This document shows positions 14,254 through 24,585 of a stretch of DNA of 64,000 bases, piece by piece. The notes beneath the pieces are model-generated. The model did not search any database and had not been told where the DNA came from. It saw only the letters and a list, made by a program, of their open reading frames with translations. Each line of letters begins with the position of its first letter. Within the stretch, counting starts at the first letter, position 1. Origin of the DNA: Siphlonurus alternatus (taxonomy: Eukaryota; Arthropoda; Insecta; Ephemeroptera; Siphlonuridae); contig OX463787.1 of assembly GCA_949825025.1 (NCBI GenBank), positions 1,922,001 to 1,986,000 on the forward strand, written 5' to 3'. The position numbers were made by a program, and so were the translations under genes.

Positions 14254-15494
14254 TCAACTCTCTACCTCAGATTCTACTCTATGCACTATCACTGTCGTAT
14301 TTTCTTCAGCAGAAACCTCCACTCTAGGTTCAGAAGTCTCAGGTATCTCGTTGCTAGGGACGCTGCTCTGGTTGCTAGGCTCAACAAAACTAAGACCCTT
14401 GTCATTGGACCTAAATATCGCATACCCTGACCCTGAACCTACGATCACCGATATGAAGATGGCGACGTTATAGGTCATTACTGATAACATCAGAAGGTAA
14501 GCCAGGGTAATGTACAGGACGTAGCTCAGGGTCTCGTAAAGGTGCACCAGGGTTGACCTGGAAGGACTGTAACAAAAGGTACAACAAGTTATTACAAGTT
14601 GAAATTTATTTCCCCTTAATAAAAGTCTAAATATATTGGGGGGCATTCAAAAAGCACTTTAACCCAAACTTTAGCCTCGATTTTTATCCCCCGGGTTAAG
14701 CAAGTGCTAAACATAATACTAAATCAGGGGTTAAACATGGTGCTAAAAAATGTAGGCTGAATCAGGGGTTAACGTATCTGTTTAACATTGTTTAAAATCG
14801 AGTTAACCCATATTTTTTAACACCATGTTTAGCCCCTGGTTTAGCACTTGTTTTAACCTGGGTGATAAAAATCAAGGCTAAAATTAGGGTTAAAGTGCAT
14901 TGTGAATGTCCCTTAGTCTTTATACATGAAAAAAATGTTCATTGTTAACGATGAATCTCAGTAGGTTGATATCTCACAATCGTAGCGCCTGAATGCAACA
15001 AGACTTGCAGGGGACTTAGAACTCACCATCAATGGGTGGCATACAAATTTTGAAGCGAATCTGTCTTATCAGTTTTGTGAGAACTGAGGTAGAAGTTTAA
15101 CATTGGCCTTATGGACGAAAACCGAAAATGGAGCTGTTATAAGAAAACTGCAATACTTAATTTGCTCAAACCATAAGTGATTAAGTTTTAGAACATTATC
15201 GGTTTTTTTCAAAATTTATTTCATTCTAATTGTTTGCAGGGAAATATTCTTTGACTCCAGCAGTAACTGAGATTAATCGTTAATCAAGTTGCCACCTTTT
15301 CAGTGAGAAGTGTAATAGTTCCCGGACTTACCGTCTGTGTCGCTGTGCTCGTGTCACCAAGGGGTCCTGGTCTCCCTCCTCGCTGTGATTGGTTCTCGTC
15401 AGGTGCAGGTCCCTCGTCTTAGCCAATAGCAGAGCCTTGCTAGCCTCGCAAAGTAGCGAAAGACAAGCGACTCCAAGACACGTCGCGGCGAGAC
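14254..15494 (-). CDS. Ctr/SLC31-family copper transporter, last two exons
   Basis: Proteins of this family form trimers that import Cu(I) across the plasma membrane or release it from vesicles. Exon 15332-15494 encodes TM1 (ATCLGVACLSLLCEASKALL, matching the family's yE-x-l-K motif) and the TM1-TM2 loop. Exon 14254-14566 encodes TM2 with the pore MxxxM (LLMLSVMTYNVAIF), TM3 with GxxxG packing (GSGSGYAIF), and the stop. The exons join in frame (phase 2) through a 765-bp intron made mostly of two MITEs. The acidic cytosolic tail of about 52 residues lacks the C-terminal HCH of many Ctr1 proteins. The Met-rich N-terminal exon was not found; it must lie to the right, possibly beyond the 6.9 kb element. 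The family is firm; the paralog is not. Confidence 0.9.
14638..14912. mobile_element. Snap-back MITE (family C, copy 1) in the copper-transporter intron
   Basis: Left end GGGGGGCATTCAAAAAGCAC, right end TTAAAGTGCATTGTGAATGT. Long complementary arms contain TTTAGCCTCGATTTTTATC and GATAAAAATCAAGGCTAAA. It starts about 70 bp from the acceptor of the final exon. Confidence 0.8.
14945..15283 (+). mobile_element. MITE (family D, copy 1) in the copper-transporter intron
   Basis: The ends TTAACGATGAATCTCAGTA and TAACTGAGATTAATCGTTAA are inverted. Interior landmarks are ACAAGACTTGCAGGGGACTT, GTTTAACATTGGCCTTATGG and GGAAATATTCTTTGACTCC. TTAA at both edges is compatible with a TTAA target. Confidence 0.8.
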
Positions 15495-15618
15495 CTGAAA
15501 CCAAAATTAAAGTAGAGATTACCCACACATTGACGCAACATATTTGAATTAGAATTTTCTAAAAATAATTCTCCTTTAGGCAATGATTTGTAACAGAAGA
15601 GAATCCAATTAGCTGCAG

Positions 15619-15750
15619 CCCGAGTTGAAATAAATTACGAATTTTATTCGCTTTTTAGTTCCACGTCTTTTTCCCTTTTATTTTGCACCATTTTATAGGA
15701 AAAAAGATAAGATTACGTCTTTTTTTTTGTATAAAAATTAATGTTAGAAA
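15619..15750 (-). mobile_element. MITE family A, partial
   Basis: CCCGAGTTGAAATAAATTACG, the TTTTGCACCATTTTA motif and GATTACGTC are present; the far end is lost after TTAGAAAATATT. Confidence 0.65.
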
Positions 15751-16250
15751 ATATTTATCATTGGGGTAACAGTTCTTAGTTGTTTTTAAAATTTCTCTTG
15801 CTAATTATATAACATATTGTCACAATACGGGTGGAGCGTCCTGAGTTGGGCTGGCCAACAACGGGTGGTACGGTATTTCTCTTTAAATATTATTATTTAC
15901 TTGCATGTTTTCATTAACAATTCTGCTGCTATCTTGGTGCATGTGGAAAATTTCCTAGAGATTGAGCTCTATAATACCATATATTATATGATAATACTCA
16001 ATAAAATTAAAATTGAGAAAAATAAGTTTTTCCTTAAGTTTCTTGTATATATAGATGATGATTAATTAGTTTGATTCTTGAATGTTTATATACAAATTAG
16101 ACCTAATCACTATATTTGAAAAAAATATGACAATAATACGTCATAATTAATATAAATAATGTAATTATCGTCCCTCGTCCGGACTAATGAACTATAATCT
16201 GCTTAACACGATTTCGTTGCAATAATGAGCTGTCTTCTGTTTTGAGCGCA

Positions 16251-16373
16251 ATGGACAATTTGCATCAACTTTTTTTAGTAGCTCAATCGAAAGAGGAGGT
16301 CGAAAAATACACCTGTGAATTTTATGAGATTTTTATTCGTACTGCATCATGGCTAAAAGAGAGGTCACGTGAC
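16251..16373 (+). other. Short reading frame inside the inverted end
   Basis: An ATG opens a frame beginning MDNLHQLFLVAQSKEEVEKY and reading on to WLKERSRD. The right arm has the same frame on the minus strand from 23025, with one visible amino-acid change (E to A) and synonymous differences. It looks protein-like but is not assigned to any family, and could be a start exon of the element's own gene. Confidence 0.3.
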
Positions 16374-16374
16374 C

Positions 16375-16573
16375 TGGAGCCGTCGCCCGTGTCGCCCGTG
16401 ACGTCACTTAACTGTTCCGTCAAACAAACGATTGTCTATATAACGCTTGTAAACAATAAATTAATTGTTGCTTGTTTCCATAGCAACGTGGTTGTTTGCA
16501 AGCGATATAAAGTCGATCGTTTGTTTGACGGAACAGTTAAGTGACGTCACGGGCGACACGGGTGCCGGCTCCA
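16375..16573. mobile_element. Palindromic insertion (family Q) within the left arm
   Basis: The arms TGGAGCCG...GTCGCCCGTGACGTCACTTA and TAAGTGACGTCACGGGCGAC...CGGCTCC pair over about 70 bp each. The right arm of the large element lacks the whole segment, reading directly from GTCACGTGACC to AGGGGGG, so this is a later insertion or a clean loss on the other side. Confidence 0.75.
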
Positions 16574-17478
16574 GGGGGGTCTTCAAATAACACCATTATT
16601 GTAAACAGTCCTAGCTAAGACAAAGTTAGGACAGTCCTAAGAAAATCGGGTTCAAATAACGCACTTATTTTGTTTACTTTTTTTAAAACAGTCCTAATTT
16701 TGTCCTAAGTGCTAAGAGCGCACTGCGGCTGTCTTAGCGACTTAGGACAAATCCACCTCGCGTTTTTATATAATGATTACAGCAATACTAATTGAAGAAA
16801 TTATTATTTTTTTATTTTATATTAAAAAACTAAGTTGCGGCATTATTTTAAGTAAGTTTGAAACATATGGCGCTAAAATATAAAAAATTGAAGCATGAAA
16901 ACATATCAGCTGGCTGCGGCTGGCTGAGAATCCGCCCACAAAATTTGACAGGTAAGTTTTGTCTTCTTTTAATTACTTTTAAAGCTGGTTTTAAGCTATT
17001 TTACTGTCTCATATAAATAAAAAAGTTAATTCCAATCGTTTTCATATACATTTTAAGTTTTTTTTAATCAATCATCTTAATATTTTACGTAATATCATAA
17101 TTTAAAATTTTATTTTTGAGAAGGGTCCTTGTTTTGATCCTATATTTAGTATATTTTACAACTTTACAAATCTCACTACCACAATTAACTCAATAGTGTC
17201 AATCACCTTTCCTTCTTTGAGCCTTTTTAAAGATATTGCTTCAAACTGATTGAAGTTGCCGTCATTGGCCGCTAATTTATATAAAAAGGTTTCGGTAAAA
17301 CTTAATTAAACTAATGCATGTATACAAATACTATTTTTTGCCTTTCTTGTTGTCATTCACGTTCGATTGTGTCTGTATTTTTTATTCGATTTTTGTTAAT
17401 AAGGCTTTCCTATAATATATTCGTACAATTAACTCTAATAAAATACAAGGATGTTTAACATTGTGCTGTTTTTTTCAG

Positions 17479-17593
17479 GTTGATGTACCGGTAATGACTG
17501 ATGTCCAGATTTGTCCGTGATCTTAAAACGAAGACACCATGCAAGATAATACCTATGCCCCGCTTTGCAATGAGCCCAATGACTCGCTAATTG
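17479..17593 (+). other. Possible start-codon exon, unidentified
   Basis: A pyrimidine-rich acceptor (TGTTTTTTTCAG) and a GTATGA donor bound 115 bp. The ATG at 17539 in ACACCATGC opens MQDNTYAPLCNEPNDSLI, with stops in all frames upstream. It could be the first coding exon of a gene carried by the large element. No downstream exon was found, so this is speculative. Confidence 0.15.
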
Positions 17594-17857
17594 GTATGAA
17601 ACCCTATAAAATAATGTAAATAAATACATATACAAAGATTTCCTCAAACAATTTTATGTATAATTATTAAATACTAAATAAAGTCCACTGCAGCATCACG
17701 CACTATAAATTTTTCTTTTTAAAGGTAGGCTGTGAAACAACATATAACAGTATAAATGTAGGATACATAAAATATTATATCCTTTGTTCATTTGTGTTAA
17801 GGATCTTTGCCATACTCTGCATAAAAATTACCAAAAAGTTTACACGTTAATTACTGT

Positions 17858-17888
<31 letters not shown>

Positions 17889-18054
17889 TGAGTAAATTGA
17901 AATAAATTTGCTCTGTCTTCCCCTTGTGATTGAGGCTTTTTTTTCCAGACTTCCCAGTTAACAGTTTGCTGACGTGTTTATTGATTATAATTTATAATAC
18001 ATATTTTGATGGAGGACCTCATCATTTAAACTTTTTACAGCGTAATTTAAAGGA

Positions 18055-18182
18055 ATGTGTAATGTTTAAAAAAAAAACGGAGTTGGGGCAATGCCTATAT
18101 TGCCCATGTTGAATCAAAAATTTCAAGGGGGGGGGAGGCTGCACCTCCCCCAGCCCCTACCCCCTCTGTTGATCCGCGCCTG
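18055..18182. mobile_element. hAT-type MITE (family K, copy 3), one end lost
   Basis: The right end GATCCGCGCCTG is intact at 18171-18182. The interior reads GTTTAAAAAAAAAACGGAGT, GGGGCAATGCCTATATTGCC and a C/G-rich block, as in the other copies but inverted. The left TIR is missing. Confidence 0.7.
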
Positions 18183-18252
18183 TACAGTACACTATAATAT
18201 ACAGTACATACGACCATACGTACAGTACGTATCTACATAATGGTCAGTTTTA

Positions 18253-19104
18253 CAGACAGGGCTAGAAATGGTGTTCCGATCCCATGCTGAAATTTGGGCA
18301 GCTTAACTTTGAGCTAGAAAGTTGAAATTTGGCATACGTAAACCAAGGGTTTTAGGTTTTTTTGGCATGTGTTAAACAATTTTTAAATTTATTATTTCGT
18401 ACCTTTTTAGGGGTGCATTCACGATTTGCATTTATTCCTTATGGGATTTCCATGTTAAATTACGTAGATAGAAAAATTTTGGCCGATTTGCACCAAAATT
18501 AGTTTTTAAAGGTTTCAGAGCATGTTGAATTTAATGGTGTAATTTAAAAAGTGGTGAAATCAACTCCTAATGAGATAATGACCCTTACTACGTCAAAAAA
18601 TGGTGCTATCAAAATTTTGATTATGCCACTGAAACGGGCTTGTCTTTTTTACCCCAGAAACAACCTTTGATTTTTTTTAATGGGAGCAGTTTGATGATTT
18701 AATTTTTATGAATTGGAATTTTCACCCCAAAAAATTAAATCGTTAACTTGCTTCGATTAAAAAAAAAAATCAAAGGTCGTTTCTGGAGTAAAAAAATAAG
18801 CCCCCCTTTCAGTGGCATAATCAAAATTTCGATAGCACCATTTTTTGACGTAGTAAGGGTCATTATCTCATTAGGAGTTGATTTCACCACTTCTTAAATT
18901 ACACCATTAAATTCAACATGCTCTGAAACCTTTAAAAACTAATTTTGGTGCAAATCGCCAAAATTTTTCTATCTACGTAATTTAACATGGAAATCCCATA
19001 AGGAATAAATGCAAATCATGAATGCACCCCTAAAAAGGTACGAAATATTAATTTTAAAAATCTTTTTTAGCGTACTATCGGAACACCGTTTCTGGCCCTG
19101 TCTG
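18253..19104. mobile_element. 852-bp foldback (family H) with TA flanks
   Basis: The ends CAGACAGGGC and GCCCTGTCTG are flanked by TA (18251-18252, 19105-19106), as for Tc1/mariner elements. The arms of roughly 350-420 bp are closely complementary, for example GGGGTGCATTCACGATTTGC with its partner near 19010, and GACCCTTACTACGTCAAAAA with its partner near 18850. The left arm has about 60-90 extra bases. No reading frame. Confidence 0.85.
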
Positions 19105-19179
19105 TATATAACATTATGGATATAGGGTGTGGCAGGACACAAAATTATCATTTCTTTTTTTTTTTTTTCCAATTTCTAA

Positions 19180-19385
19180 TTTTTCGAGACTGGAAACTAT
19201 TTTTAAAACAATCATGAACGTTCAGCTACGCTTCCTGGAGGCATTTATAGTCCCTATCACGGCTACCACTTTGTTGAAGAATGAAGCTTGCGTCTAGGGA
19301 GTGCGGCTGGTATACTTGCAATAATTTTTTAACATTTTACAGTTTCATTACTAGGAAAAATCTGAAATTTTGAAAATGACAGTAT
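19180..19385. repeat. Degenerate F-like foldback remnant
   Basis: Keeps GGAAACTATTTTTAAAACAA, ACGCTTCCTGGAGGCATTTAT, AGTCCCTATC and AAAATCTGAAATTTTG in the order seen in family F, with heavy divergence. Confidence 0.35.
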
Positions 19386-19843
19386 ATAATTGATTTATAA
19401 TTCATATTAACCATCTATATTATTTTATTTATATAATTATTTCATGAGGAAAATGTATACAGATATAGTCTCTACAGCACAGGGACGCTCATATCGGCCA
19501 GGCGTTTGTTAAACATCTCTTTAATTTCGTATTTTTTGTTGTTCCTACATTGTGATTATTATTAAAAAAAAAAGCTATAAAAAAGGCACACCTTAGTATG
19601 GTGTACAAGATTTTCATGGTTTCCTACTTTTGAGACAGCATTGTAAAAAACAACACACACAAAAAAAAAAAAATGGAAAAGGAAAAGGAAATTAATGCTG
19701 TTTACAATATAAAATTTTGATTAGTAAAAATATGCAAAAATTTACTTTTACTTATAATATAATAATATTCCTTGCATGCAACATGCATGATTTTTATATG
19801 ATAAAATTAATGCATATATAATTATAATATTAATAATTATATT

Positions 19844-20018
19844 CAGGCTTGCAGCCCCTCCTCCCCCCGAAATAATGTTAAATTTCACATGGGCAGTATA
19901 TGGTGGGGGCATTATATGGCATAGCCCCCACTCCAATTATTTTTTTTTCTAACATTTGCCCTTATGGGGAGAGCCCCCTCGCACACCCCACACTCAATTT
20001 TTTCTGGATCCGAGCCTG
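19844..20018. mobile_element. hAT-type MITE (family K, copy 4)
   Basis: The ends are CAGGCTTGCAGCCCC and GGATCCGAGCCTG, flanked by a perfect 8-bp duplication ATTATATT (19836-19843, 20019-20026). The left end lost part of the GGATCC block. Confidence 0.85.
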
Positions 20019-20799
20019 ATTATATTATTCCTTACATGACCTAATATGTTGTTTTCAAATACTTTTAGTCCGTAGACAAGATGTTATCATGTTATCTCTA
20101 TCTAACTAATATGTTGTGCTGCCAATATTTTTTGTCAACATTTTTGAACTCTTTAAAATTATAAAAAAAATATATATATGAAATGCGTTTTGTAAAACAC
20201 ACTACGTTTTTGAAGGTATATTATTAAGATGCTATTAAAAAGAAAATAAAACGAAGGAAATTTATGATGATGTACAGCATATATTAGATAGTTTTTATAA
20301 TTCACGTACGTAACTCGAGTCCTCTTCTATCGAAATGTCCAATAAAATTAGAAAAAAATGCAAGTTGCACATTAATTTGTATTAAATTAATATGATATTT
20401 ATAAATATTATAAATATAATTTCATCTATAATTATGTGAAAAATTGAAAAAAAAAAATGCCACGCGCGTTTCCTTCTCCAAATTTTCTTGCCTCCGGCGG
20501 GATTGTCCCCCCCACCTTCTTCCCCAAAGACGTCGGCGAAGGTGCCATACTGGGTCCACAATTGAGGTTATGCCAGTGACACCAAAGATAGGTAAAAAGA
20601 AATAACATTTTTATACTGTGCTGTACATGCATGTATTATTTTTTGTTTTATATAATTTTTAAGATAATCAATGAGTGCATAATATACTGTATAGATGTAC
20701 ACATGAATGTATAATTGATTTTTTATGGGTATAGATATTTTCGTCGCAAAAGGCATTTGGTCGCAAGGACATTTATCACATGGACATTTCAAGCGTGGC

Positions 20800-21130
20800 A
20801 AAGTGCATCGACCGATTCTCGTTAGATCACCGAAGTCAAGCAACGTCGAGCGATGGATGACCGTTGCAAGTAAAAATCACGAAGTTTCCTTCATGAAGTA
20901 AACTCATCTCATCGCTTTCCACCCAGTGCAGTGATGCACTTGTATGTGGTTCCCCATGCAGGTTTTGGACATGTCTATAGTAATATAGAAAGTAGAGGTG
21001 TCCGTCCTGAATGAGGTTTTCTGCACGGTTCTCTCAGTCTCAACTCAGCGAATGCTGGGACGCGTAACAGGCCATGGCCACCATCCTTTCCCAACCTTAA
21101 ATATCCCTACCCGTTACCCCGTTCAGAGCG
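20800..21130 (+). repeat. 5S-rRNA-derived SINE, near full length
   Basis: The head is GATTCTCGTTAGATCACCGA, AGTCAAGCAACGTCGAGCG and GGATGACCG with an internal deletion. The body is CGCTTTCCACCCAGTGCAGT, GATGCACTTGT, GTGGTTCCCC. The tail is GAGGTGTCCGTCCTGAATG, GGCCATGGCCACCATCC. It ends in a GTTACCCC stretch. Confidence 0.8.
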
Positions 21131-21424
21131 TACAGAGCGTACTTGAGTAGGAGGCCAAAACCCAGCCGGCGCGATCGTCATCTGTCGAGACATTAGCCGT
21201 CCGGAATTTAAAAAATAACATGCAATGTAATCGGGAGGAAATATTTTTTTTTAAATATTTACTTGATATTAATGAAGGTGTCTTGTAGTGCAATAATACT
21301 TCAATGTAGTCTCCCGTTTGCTAATTATTTTATTTAGTTCATAAATATCATACTTCTTGAGATATAAGACGGTAAAGTTAGGGCGGGAACTTGGTTCTAT
21401 CTTCCAAGCTTTAGTAATGTATCA

Positions 21425-21645
21425 TGACGTCACGAAATATTGAAAATATAAAAGTACTTGAATCAACTTTCATACATTATTTTCGATGTAGTAAATAACT
21501 TTACTTGATACATACAAAGTATAGAAAATGCAATTAAGTAAAGTGAAAGTCACTCGCTATGAAGAAAGGCTTTCAATGTTCATATGACGTCATCGCCAGT
21601 AAACTGACTTTTATTACTTCGCGCATGCCGGCGCATGCGCAGATG
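21425..21645. promoter_or_regulatory. Promoter-like motif cluster
   Basis: Two TGACGTCA sites (21425, 21595) precede the near-palindrome GCGCATGCCGGCGCATGCGC (21621-21640), which contains an NRF-1/Ewg-type GCGCATGCGC. The cluster is GC-rich against an AT-rich background. The gene it would serve is unknown; the minus-strand copper transporter 6 kb away is one option. Confidence 0.25.
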
Positions 21646-21756
21646 TAACAGAAGTAGCAGAAGTCGGGTTCATAAAAGTTTAATTTAAGTGTATTAATAT
21701 TGTTTTTGCGTGAAAAAAAAGGTTGTCCAGTAAGATTAAACTATATTAGAGTTAAA

Positions 21757-22640
21757 CTTGTTTCATTTTGAAAACTCTAGCATACAGCGTAATTGTCGTA
21801 AACCGCGACCAAAGTCAAGCCCTCTCCCATTTGATTACACGCAAACCTGCTGCTCAGTAGGACGGCTATTGAAAAGTGGGCGCGGTCGTGTTGTGGCCTT
21901 CTACTCAAGTTTGCTCTGCCCCGTTGCAAGCTGTAAGCTCTTAGGGGTGCATCCTTTTAAAAAAATATATAAAATAAAAAATAGTGCAACTTCGGCTTGA
22001 TCGAGTAATATATAAAATTTTTGTATCATGCAATGCAGTGCAGTAGAGCCATGATGTAGGCAAACGCTTAATAGTATATATTAAGTTTTAAACCTTCACA
22101 TACCCTTCCCCTATTCTTATGGCAACATCTTTCGATCTCCCTCAAGTGGTAATCAAGGAATTGCCTCAATTTCTTTTGATTGAAAATAAATTTTGATTGA
22201 TAAAAATAATACACTTGAATAAGATAAATAAGCAATAAACATAAAATATTGTACTCTATAGTGTACACTCTATTACCTGTACGATGGAATGTAGCAGAAG
22301 ATATGAAATTTTATAACGTAACATCAGAAGCAATTATAAGTTCGCGCGTCTTATGTACTAAAAATAAGAAAAAGTGTACGAATGTATGCGAATTTACTCT
22401 TTTATCTTTAAAAAGTTACATTGATTGCATTAATTGGCCTAATTACACATGCAAGTAAATAATTTTTTGATTAATAATTTTTTTTTATAAATTGTAAAGC
22501 AATAATAATAATAATATAAAAATAAATAATCTACATGCAAATATTTAATTTTATGAAATATACATATAATGCAACACTTAATAATATATATTTAATCAAT
22601 TAACTTTATTTAATAATTTTTTTCTGATCACCATTGAGAT
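21757..22640. other. Unassigned interior of the large element
   Basis: An 80-codon frame at 21758-22000 (+) lies in a locally GC-richer patch, but shows no motif. The remainder is AT-rich with nothing recognised. Confidence 0.25.
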
Positions 22641-23076
22641 TTAGTTTTCAATTTTTGAATTTTTGCGCCAAAAGTTTAAAAAAAGAAGCGCTGTGATTGG
22701 CTGAAAGGGTAAACAATCCCGAATATTGCCGAAGTTTTTGTCTTAGCTTAAGACTGCGCTAAGACCGTTTTAAGAATGTTTATTTGAACCGGTTTTGATT
22801 GTTTTCTAAGACAGTCTTAGCGGAGTCCTAACTTTTGCGCTAAGACAGTTTTAGGACAACAATTAAGACTGTTTAAATTGGTGTTATTTGAAGACCCCCC
22901 TGGTCACGTGACCTCTCTTTTAGCCATGATGCAGTGCGAATAAAAATCGCATAAAATTCACAGGTGTATTTTTCGACCTCCTCTTTCGATTGAGCTACTA
23001 AAAAAAGTTGATGCAAATTGTCCATTATAAGCTTTATTTTATACCGATTTAAAAGTATATTCCGGACGAGGGACGA

Positions 23077-24087
23077 CAGATATCAAATAAAAGCAGTAAG
23101 GTTGAATTGTATAATTGTTTCCATATAAAATTCATCCATTAACTTATTTACTGCAGAATAAGCAGAATTACCTTGCATAGTATTTTTTTTTTGTCCCATG
23201 CATCACCAAAAAAAAAAAAAAAAAAATTGGGTAAAGGGGGGGGGGGACAAAAAAACCAAGGGCTAAACATTTACTAAAATTTACTACATATAAATATATG
23301 GTGAATAAAATAAAATGTACTTTTCTTATTTTTTTTGGGGAATTATATAATATTATACTTGGTAACAATTATTTTTTTTATTCTTTCTATACTATTTTCA
23401 AGCTTCAAATGGTATCTATCCTGTATCTTAATGCCAAGGTTAATTATATATTTTATATAAAAAAAATAATAAATTCATGTTTGAATATTGTTGAGGTAGA
23501 TCAGTGTTGTTTACGTGCACAAAAAAACTCACCAGTAGAGCTCGAAACGTTGAATCCTGGGAACAAAAACTCGCCGATGTCAAACCCGAACCAAAATGTC
23601 ATCCGCATCATAGTGTTAAATATTAAAATCAAGCACTAATTAAACATTAAATTAACTTTTAGATCGCTGTCTATTATTTGTTAATTTCTATGTATCATTG
23701 TCAGCTGATAACTGATAAAAAAAAAGTTTTGAAATATTAACATTGTTTGGCCATCTATGAACTAAATTTTGTACTATGATTTTTAAATTTATAAACTGTA
23801 GTGACATCTATGGAGAGTGTAAAGAAGTAAAATTTTTAACTCTTGTTTTTTGAATTATTTTACCACATAAACTAGATTTCTATTTCGAGTTTTATTAGTT
23901 CCTAAGTCACATAATATATATGTATAACTTATATTATAAATGCCAAGAATTTTATAAAACTAATTGGTGATCGTATGAACCTTTCTTATACAATTTGCTT
24001 TACGAAACGAATTTGTTTTGAAATAAATACATTTTTTTCTATTTTTATTTTCTTATACACTGCTATGAGCTTGTATCAGTTGTATCT
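23077..24087. other. Intergenic, nothing recognised
   Basis: Homopolymer A and G runs lie near 23208-23248. A short poly-T/poly-A rich frame at 23298-23639 has no protein character. Confidence 0.4.
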
Positions 24088-24585
24088 CGCGGCGGGGTAA
24101 TGGGTAAAAATAAGGTTAATAAAGGATGGTGCATGGCTACGGTCCCAGCATTTGCTGAAGTGAGACTGAGGGAACCGTGGAAAACCTCAGTCAGGACGGA
24201 CACCTCTAGCTACTTTTTATCAATGGACCAACGTGATGTAAAGCCTGGGGAACCACACACAAGTGCATCACTTCACTGAGTGGAAACCAAGATGAATTTA
24301 CCCCAGGGAGGGAGCTCAGGCGCGGAAAAAATTTCGGAGGGGGCTGGCTCCATATATAAGACCAATGTTTAAAAAAAAAACAAATTGGAGTGGGGGAAAT
24401 GTCTATATTGCGCATGTTAAATCCAAAATTTCGGGAGAAGCTGCAACCCCCCAGCCCCCCCCCCCCCCCCCTGGATCCGCGCCTGCTGGGAGCTTCGTAA
24501 TTTTTACTTGAAACGGTTACCTATCCAAGTACTAACCACGCTTAACGTAGCTTCACTTCGGTGATCTAACGAGAACCTGTCCATG
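24088..24585 (-). repeat. Full-length 5S-headed SINE interrupted by a MITE
   Basis: From right to left on the minus strand: a 5S head (GTTCTCGTTAGATCACCGAAG, GTGGTTAGTACTTGG), body (GAAGCTCCC, then CCACTCAGTGAAGTGATGCA, CTTGTGTGTGGTTCCCC), core hairpin GGTTTTCCACGGTTCCCTCA and tail GGACCGTAGCCATGCACC. It is split in the body by MITE K5. Confidence 0.85.
24317..24486. mobile_element. hAT-type MITE (family K, copy 5), nested in a SINE
   Basis: The ends CAGGCGCGG and GGATCCGCGCCTG lie inside the SINE sequence CCAGGGAGGGAGCTTCG. Flanking AGGGAGCT (left) and TGGGAGCT (right) are an imperfect 8-bp duplication. Confidence 0.85.

Larger units (their letters stand above)
16168..23076. mobile_element. 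Possible 6.9 kb DNA element with long inverted ends
   Basis: The termini TCGTCCCTCGTCCGGA (16168-16183) and its complement (23061-23076) lead into long inverted arms. After a diverged stretch, both share ATGGACAATTTGCATCAAC, GAGGAGGTCGAAAAATACAC, GGCTAAAAGAGAGG and GTCACGTGACC, then GGGGGGTCTTCAAATAACAC and a zone dense in AAGACAGTCCTAAG-type subrepeats (16590-16750; 22740-22880). No transposase is recognised, and no clean target duplication is visible. The interior has been colonised by H, K and SINE elements, so it is old. The Ctr N-terminal exon may lie to its right. Confidence 0.55.

Noticed and set aside
14164..14430. Plus-strand 88-codon frame
   Set aside because: It is the antisense shadow of the last copper-transporter exon.
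21758..22000. 80-codon frame with many Arg, Pro and Ser
   Set aside because: It has no recognisable domain, splice context or start context; base composition alone could explain it.
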